Shown here: one piece after another, positions 59,863-64,000 of the stretch | Position numbering within the stretch: position 1 is the stretch's first letter | How the letters are laid out: the number at the start of each line of letters is the position of its first letter | Source: Aggregatibacter sp. 2125159857 | GTDB lineage: Bacteria; Pseudomonadota; Gammaproteobacteria; Enterobacterales; Pasteurellaceae | DNA: 64,000 nt | Reading direction: 5' to 3' | NCBI RefSeq assembly: GCF_017798005.1 | Contig: NZ_CP072548.1 | Span: 1,798,001 to 1,862,000, forward strand | The notes under the pieces: model-generated | Seen by the model: the letters and a program-made list of their open reading frames with translations, nothing else | Databases searched by the model: none | What the model was told of the DNA's origin: nothing | Position numbers and translations under genes: made by a program

Positions 59863-60195
59863 ATGGCACAAGGACATTATGAATTAAAAACAGCCAAAGA
59901 CGGTCAATTTATGTTCAATTTAATCGCTACTAACGGGCAAGTGATCTTAACCAGTGAGCTTTACAAAACGAAAGCCGCTGCACAAAACGGTATTGCTTCC
60001 GTCCAAAAAAATGGCGTAGATGAGAAAAATTTTGAGTTTCGCATGACAAAAAGTGATCAACCGTATTTTGTGTTGAAAGCGGCGAATCACCAAGAAATCG
60101 GTCGTAGTCAATATTATTCCTCACAGGCTGCCGCGCAAAAAGGCATGGAATCGGTGATGAATAATGCATCTACTGAAGTGATTAAAGAAATTTAA
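59863..60195 (+). CDS. yegP: YegP-like protein with two DUF1508 repeats
   Basis: 110 residues made of two copies of a ~50-residue motif: DGQFMFNLIATNGQVILTSE with KAAAQNGIASV, then DQPYFVLKAANHQEIGRSQ with QAAAQKGMESV. This is the DUF1508 (YegP) pattern, a small beta-beta-beta-alpha unit. No established function. The start MAQGHYELK at 59863 follows AAGAGGTG; an ATG two codons upstream overlaps that box. Confidence 0.85.
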   Translation: MAQGHYELKTAKDGQFMFNLIATNGQVILTSELYKTKAAAQNGIASVQKNGVDEKNFEFRMTKSDQPYFVLKAANHQEIGRSQYYSSQAAAQKGMESVMNNASTEVIKEI

Positions 60196-60282
60196 TCTGC
60201 TTTTTCTTACTCTCCGCTTATCGGCATTTTCGATGCGGATCTTTAGGCTTTGTAAGAGGCAGAAAGAATTAGAGCGTTTTCA

Positions 60283-60336
60283 TAAAAAATCTGCGCCTAA
60301 ATTTGTCGGTGTTTTATCCCACGTTTAGGCGCAGAT
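60283..60336 (-). terminator. Terminator of rpsB-tsf
   Basis: Perfect 13-bp stem ATCTGCGCCTAAA (60289-60301) / TTTAGGCGCAGAT (60324-60336), followed on the minus strand by TTTTTATG. Confidence 0.85.
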
Positions 60337-60368
60337 GAGTTATTGCGATTTTTGACTTAAATTATCTA

Positions 60369-61217
60369 TTACGCTTTAGACATAGCAGCAACTTCTGCCG
60401 CGAAGTCAGTTTCTACTTTCTCGATACCTTCGCCCACTTCTAAGCGGATGAAGTTAGAGATTTCAGCACCTTTTTCTTTTAACAAATCGCCAACGGATTT
60501 AGATGGATCCATCACGAATGGTTGACCGGTTAAAGAAACTTCGCCAGTGAATTTCTTCATGCGGCCTTCAACCATTTTTTCTGCGATTTCACGTGGTTTA
60601 CCGGATTGCATTGCGATATCCACTTGGATGTTACGCTCATGTTCAACCACATCAGCCGGAACATCGCTTGGGTTAACGTAGTCTGGACGGCTTGCTGCAA
60701 CGTGCATTGCAATGTGTTTTAACAATTCATCGTCTGCGCCTTTACCTGCCACTAATACACCAATTTTCGCGCCGTGTAAGTAAGAGCCGACAACATCGCC
60801 TTCGATGTAAGCAACACGACGGATGGTCATGTTTTCACCGATTTTCGCCACTAATGCTGCACGTTTTTCTTCAAATTGGGCTTGAAGTTGTTCGATAGTT
60901 GCGCCTTTGTGTGCTGCTGCGTAGTCTGCCACTTCGTTAGCTAAACCTAAGAAACCGGCATCTTTTGCGACGAAGTCAGTTTCACAGTTCATTTCAACTA
61001 ATACACCAAAACCATTTTGTACGCGAGCAAGGATAACACCTTCAGCTGCAACACGGCCTGCTTTTTTCGCCGCTTTTGCTTGACCGGATTTACGCATGTT
61101 GTCGATGGCTAATTCGATGTCGCCGTTTGCTTCAACTAATGCTTTTTTACATTCCATCATACCTGCGCCGGTACGTTCACGCAGTTCTTTTACTAATGAT
61201 GCTGTGATTTCAGCCAT
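60369..61217 (-). CDS. tsf: Tsf, elongation factor EF-Ts
   Basis: Guanine-nucleotide exchange factor for EF-Tu, 282 residues. The N-terminal UBA-like domain reads [19 protein letters not shown] near 12-30. The EF-Tu contact motif ETDFVAKD lies near 79-86. Downstream of rpsB on the same strand, with a hairpin between the two. Confidence 0.97.
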   Translation of the reverse strand: MAEITASLVKELRERTGAGMMECKKALVEANGDIELAIDNMRKSGQAKAAKKAGRVAAEGVILARVQNGFGVLVEMNCETDFVAKDAGFLGLANEVADYAAAHKGATIEQLQAQFEEKRAALVAKIGENMTIRRVAYIEGDVVGSYLHGAKIGVLVAGKGADDELLKHIAMHVAASRPDYVNPSDVPADVVEHERNIQVDIAMQSGKPREIAEKMVEGRMKKFTGEVSLTGQPFVMDPSKSVGDLLKEKGAEISNFIRLEVGEGIEKVETDFAAEVAAMSKA

Positions 61218-61238
61218 TTTAAAATCCTCTGTCAGTTT

Positions 61239-61267
61239 AAAGTGCGGTGGAAAAAGACCGCACTTTT
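61239..61267 (-). terminator. Uptake-signal-pair hairpin between rpsB and tsf
   Basis: AAAGTGCGGT (61239-61248) and ACCGCACTTT (61257-61266) with an 8-base loop. On the minus strand the stem is followed by only a short T run, which fits a partial terminator that lowers tsf relative to rpsB. Confidence 0.6.
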
Positions 61268-61359
61268 AGCTCTAAAAAATACAGGGAGCTATTTAGCCCC
61301 CTGCTTATTCATTAATCGTCTGATTAATAAGGGCTTACGCCTTATCGCAATCGCCTGAA

Positions 61360-62082
61360 TTATTCTGCGGCTTGCGCTAATTCTTCAGCAACCGCAGCTT
61401 CGTTACCACGACCTTCTTTGATCGCAGCAGCAGCAGAAGAAAGATAAAGTTGAATTGCACGTGCTGCGTCATCGTTACCTGGGATAACGAAATCTACGCC
61501 GTCCGGGCTAGAGTTAGTATCAACGATAGCAAATACCGGAATACCCAAGTTGTTTGCTTCTTTCACTGCGATATGTTCGTGGTCTGCACCGATAACAAAT
61601 AATGCATCCGGAAGACCGCCCATCTCTTTGATACCGCCAAGGCTTAATTCAAGTTTTTCCATCTCACGGGTACGCATTAACGCTTCTTTTTTGGTTAATT
61701 TGTCGAAAGTACCGTCTTGAGATTGCGTTTCTAAATCTTTTAAACGTTTGATGGATTGACGAACTGTTTTCCAGTTGGTCAACATACCGCCTAACCAACG
61801 ATGGTTTACATAATATTGTTGACAGTCTAATGCGGCAGCTTGCACGGCATCGGTCGCTGCGCGTTTAGTACCAACAAATAATACTTTACCGTTGTTGCTC
61901 GCAATGCGGGTTAACTCAGCTAATGCTGCGTTGAACATTGGAACGGTTTTTTCAAGGTTGATGATATGAACACCGTTGCGTGGTCCGAAAATGAATGGTT
62001 TCATTTTTGGATTCCAGTAACGAGTTTGGTGACCGAAGTGAACGCCTGCTTGAAGCATATCGCGCATAGAAACTTGTGCCAT
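61360..62082 (-). CDS. rpsB: RpsB, 30S ribosomal protein S2
   Basis: 240-residue ribosomal protein with the family blocks [20 protein letters not shown] (6-25), [18 protein letters not shown] (29-46) and [27 protein letters not shown] (~194). The C-terminus is an Ala/Glu-rich tail. First gene of rpsB-tsf, preceded by a structured leader. Confidence 0.97.
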   Translation of the reverse strand: MAQVSMRDMLQAGVHFGHQTRYWNPKMKPFIFGPRNGVHIINLEKTVPMFNAALAELTRIASNNGKVLFVGTKRAATDAVQAAALDCQQYYVNHRWLGGMLTNWKTVRQSIKRLKDLETQSQDGTFDKLTKKEALMRTREMEKLELSLGGIKEMGGLPDALFVIGADHEHIAVKEANNLGIPVFAIVDTNSSPDGVDFVIPGNDDAARAIQLYLSSAAAAIKEGRGNEAAVAEELAQAAE

Positions 62083-62091
62083 AATAATTTT

Positions 62092-62180
62092 CCTTTTGTT
62101 TGGGGTTTAGCCTCCACATATCCAGCCAATCGACCGTTTGGCACCCCGATTTAGCCTTTCTGATATGTGTGTGTTTTAGT
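62092..62180 (-). promoter_or_regulatory. Structured mRNA leader of rpsB (likely S2 autoregulation site)
   Basis: On the minus strand ACATATC-AG pairs with CTGGATATGT to close a stem, and GGGGT within it can pair with ACCCC just before the ribosome site, a pseudoknot-like layout. GGCTAAA occurs twice. Conserved rpsB leaders that bind S2 are known in gammaproteobacteria; that this is one is inference from position and pairing. Confidence 0.6.
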
Positions 62181-62315
62181 AAATTGATTAAAAAATAAAC
62201 GTTACTTTTAAACAGCAAAATAACGCCATGCTTTATATCATAAAGTGCGGCTGGTTTCCAGTAGATTTCGATTTTTCATCGTTTTATTAAAACAATTTAC
62301 AAAGAATTAACTCAC

Positions 62316-62355
62316 AAAAAAACCGCACTTGGGAAAAGCAAAGTGCGGTTTTTTT
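62316..62355. terminator. Bidirectional terminator between grxD and rpsB regions, uptake-signal pair
   Basis: AAAAAACCGCACTT / AAGTGCGGTTTTTT around a 10-base loop. It is closest to the end of grxD? No: grxD ends at 62366 on the minus strand, so this hairpin is the terminator reached first after its stop codon. Confidence 0.85.
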
Positions 62356-62365
62356 AGAAAACATT

Positions 62366-62695
62366 TTACGCTTGTGGATGTCTTGCAGCGACTTCTTCTA
62401 ATAAGGTTTTGAGTTCACCTTGTTGATACATTTCCAATACGATATCACAACCACCAACAAGTTCGCCTTCTACCCATAATTGTGGGAATGTCGGCCAATT
62501 GGCGTAAGCCGGTAACTCTGCACGAATATCCGGATGTTGCAAAATATCCACATAACCGAATGGCACGCCACAGTTAATTAACGCTTCCACCGCACGCGCA
62601 GAGAAACCGCAAGAAGGGAATTTTGGCGAGCCTTTCATGTAAATCAGAATCGGATTTTCGCTAATCTGTTTTTTGATTTTATCTAACGTTTCCAT
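62366..62695 (-). CDS. grxD: GrxD, monothiol glutaredoxin (CGFS type)
   Basis: 109 residues with the monothiol active site SCGFSARAVE near residues 29-38, KGSPKFP before it and the glutathione/cluster contact FPQLWVEGELVGGCD near 66-80. CGFS glutaredoxins carry a shared [2Fe-2S] cluster and help iron-sulfur trafficking. The start METLDKIKKQ at 62695 matches the family; an upstream ATG lacks a ribosome site. Confidence 0.94.
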   Translation of the reverse strand: METLDKIKKQISENPILIYMKGSPKFPSCGFSARAVEALINCGVPFGYVDILQHPDIRAELPAYANWPTFPQLWVEGELVGGCDIVLEMYQQGELKTLLEEVAARHPQA

Positions 62696-62776
62696 AATGT
62701 TCCTTATATGCATTGAAGAGAAAACGCACGCATTGTATCACAAACAATGTGCCCGACCAATAAATCCAAAAGGGTA

Positions 62777-63580
62777 TTACCAGCTACCACCAGCCCCACC
62801 GCCGTCAAAACCGCCTCCGCCGAATCCGCCACCGGAGCCACCGCCAAAACCGCCTCCACCAAAGCCACCGAAACCGCCACCGCCTCTGCCATTACGACGA
62901 CGATCTGACATTGATTGGCGCAATATTTCATTCAAGACATGGTTATTCGTTGGGCTGACGTAAGCGCGACGACTGTTAACCTCCGCTATCACCACAATCA
63001 AAATAAACAGCGCGAGCATGATAAAGGGCACAACATCCCCGAAATCCTTTTCCTCTTCCGCTTGTGCCACAAATTCGCCTTTGGTGGCAGCAATAATGTA
63101 ATCCAAGCCGTTATCAATGCCTTGAGCATATTGCTCGTTGCGGAAATAAGGGCGAATTTGGTTGCGAATAATTTGTGAAGCCAGCGCATCGGTCAACACG
63201 CCTTGCAACCCTTGTCCCACCGCAATAAACAATTTGCGATCCTCTTTCGCAATGAGTAACAACACACCGTTATTCAGATTTTTCCGCCCGATTCCCCATT
63301 TATCGCCTAATTCAAAGGCATATTGAGAAACCTCATATTCACCGGTCGTCGGCACAATCACCACTGCAATTTGCGAACTGGTTTCTTTGCCATAGGCTGC
63401 CAACTTCGCTTCTAATGCGCCCAACTCTTTTGCTGATAACGTTTTCGTGTAGTCATTCACATAACGGAAAGGTTTCGGGGTATCAGGAAAGGTGACGGCA
63501 GAAACAGTCGTCGCCATAAAAATGCAGAAAAAAATGACCGCACTTTTTAAGCTCAATAAACTAAATACGCGTTTAATCAT
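62777..63580 (-). CDS. TPM-domain membrane protein with Gly-rich tail (YgcG family)
   Basis: 267 residues: signal peptide to about 28, a TPM (YgcG) domain with VNDYTKTLSAKELGALE near 41 and KWGIGRKNLNNGVLLLIAKEDRKLFIAVG near 94-122, one membrane helix (~185-203), and a C-terminal ~45 residues almost entirely Gly, Phe and Ser (GGFGGGG repeats). Such proteins usually sit with lemA and a second TPM gene. Its ATG overlaps the stop of the upstream TPM gene by 8 bases (ATGATTAA). Role unknown; the family is linked to membrane-protein or photosystem repair elsewhere. Confidence 0.85.
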   Translation of the reverse strand: MIKRVFSLLSLKSAVIFFCIFMATTVSAVTFPDTPKPFRYVNDYTKTLSAKELGALEAKLAAYGKETSSQIAVVIVPTTGEYEVSQYAFELGDKWGIGRKNLNNGVLLLIAKEDRKLFIAVGQGLQGVLTDALASQIIRNQIRPYFRNEQYAQGIDNGLDYIIAATKGEFVAQAEEEKDFGDVVPFIMLALFILIVVIAEVNSRRAYVSPTNNHVLNEILRQSMSDRRRNGRGGGGFGGFGGGGFGGGSGGGFGGGGFDGGGAGGSW

Positions 63581-64000
63581 GAATGATCACCTCGTTATCC
63601 AGTTCATTTTGATCGTCCGGTTGAACCGGAAAATGCTGAATTAAGTGTTCACCAATTTTCTGCATCGAAGCCAAAATACCTTCTGTATATTGCTTTTGTT
63701 TAAAATGCGCAATCATGCGGGCACATTCTGTTTGCCAAAAATCATTGCCCACATACTGATGAATACCGACGTCACCGATAATCGCACATTGACGATCATC
63801 ATAGGCAATATAAATCAACACGCCATTACGCGCCGCCGTTTGATGCATTTCCAGTTGTGAAAAAACATCCAACGCACGTTCATAAACAGAAAGTGCGGTC
63901 GGTTTTGACGGTATTTTTCGTTCGATAAAAATCCGAAACTCGGCGGAGGTTTGTCGCTCAAGGCGGGCGATTGCCGCCTCAAGCTGTTTTTTATCTATCG
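63573..64000 (-). CDS. Second TPM-domain protein (5' end beyond the window)
   Basis: A frame that is open to the right edge, at least 141 residues. It contains RQTSAEFRIFIERKIPS, a TPM-like strand, then LEMHQTAARNGVLIYIAYDD and a DRQCAIIGDVGIHQYVG block typical of short TPM proteins. No Gly-rich tail; it ends EVIIHD. It overlaps the next gene by 8 bases, so the two are co-translated. The upstream partner in this family is often lemA, not visible here. Confidence 0.8.
   Translation of the reverse strand, partial: IDKKQLEAAIARLERQTSAEFRIFIERKIPSKPTALSVYERALDVFSQLEMHQTAARNGVLIYIAYDDRQCAIIGDVGIHQYVGNDFWQTECARMIAHFKQKQYTEGILASMQKIGEHLIQHFPVQPDDQNELDNEVIIHD

Noticed and set aside
62673..62963. Proline-rich plus-strand frame
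   Set aside because: It is the antisense of the Gly-rich tail of the TPM protein; GGN codons read backwards give proline.

Overview
The window comes from a gammaproteobacterium of the family Pasteurellaceae, most likely Aggregatibacter or a close relative of Haemophilus. The main reason is the very frequent 9-mer AAGTGCGGT (and its complement ACCGCACTT). This is the core of the Haemophilus-type DNA uptake signal, and here it occurs both between and inside genes, often as inverted pairs that form terminators. Gene content and order (mreBCD beside an SbmA/YddA-like ABC gene, tatABC-hemB, hflD-purB, rpsB-tsf, leuABCD with a leader peptide) fit the same family. Species cannot be fixed by eye.

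Layout: 1-8.1 kb holds ftsY (partial), rsmD, the zinc-binding protein ZnuA, tcdA-mltA, an SLC13-type carrier, menA-rraA and trmO. 8.1-11.2 kb is a copper module: cueR, a textbook MerR-type promoter, copZ and copA. 11.3-15.7 kb carries pepB, ndk, an intergenic region with an IS200-family relic and palindromic repeats, then grxA, rimK and ycfP. 15.7-20.5 kb has mreBCD and a fused ABC exporter/importer. 20.5-26.3 kb is the leucine operon with an attenuator, broken up by a MITE-like repeat and a YciI-like gene. 26.3-35.8 kb has a methyltransferase, mtr, ppa, an M48 lipoprotein, thyA, tadA, a degenerate CDP-alcohol transferase, mog, hemB and tatCBA. 36-40.4 kb has deoD-nupC, a tandem array of ~300-bp repeat units and yedF-yedE. 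40.7-47.6 kb has a truncated metallophosphatase, purB-hflD, a PCuAC protein, a DUF945 protein and dnaK behind a sigma-32-like promoter. 47.7-55 kb has dnaJ, separated from dnaK by two unrelated genes, and nrdA/nrdB separated by a small unknown gene, with two NrdR-type boxes upstream. 55-64 kb has htrA, ycaO, manA, yegP, rpsB-tsf with a structured leader, grxD and two TPM-domain genes.

Most of the window is ordinary core genome. The unusual material is small. Two palindromic repeat families are present, one of them inserted in frame in ftsY. There is a decayed IS200 transposase end that stops where a repeat unit begins. Small AT-rich genes sit inside three normally tight gene pairs (leuB/leuC, nrdA/nrdB, dnaK/dnaJ). 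A CDP-alcohol phosphatidyltransferase-like protein has lost its signature residues. I found no CRISPR array, prophage, rRNA, tRNA or obvious defence locus. Coordinates of regulatory sites come from reading the sequence by eye; no folding or database search was run.
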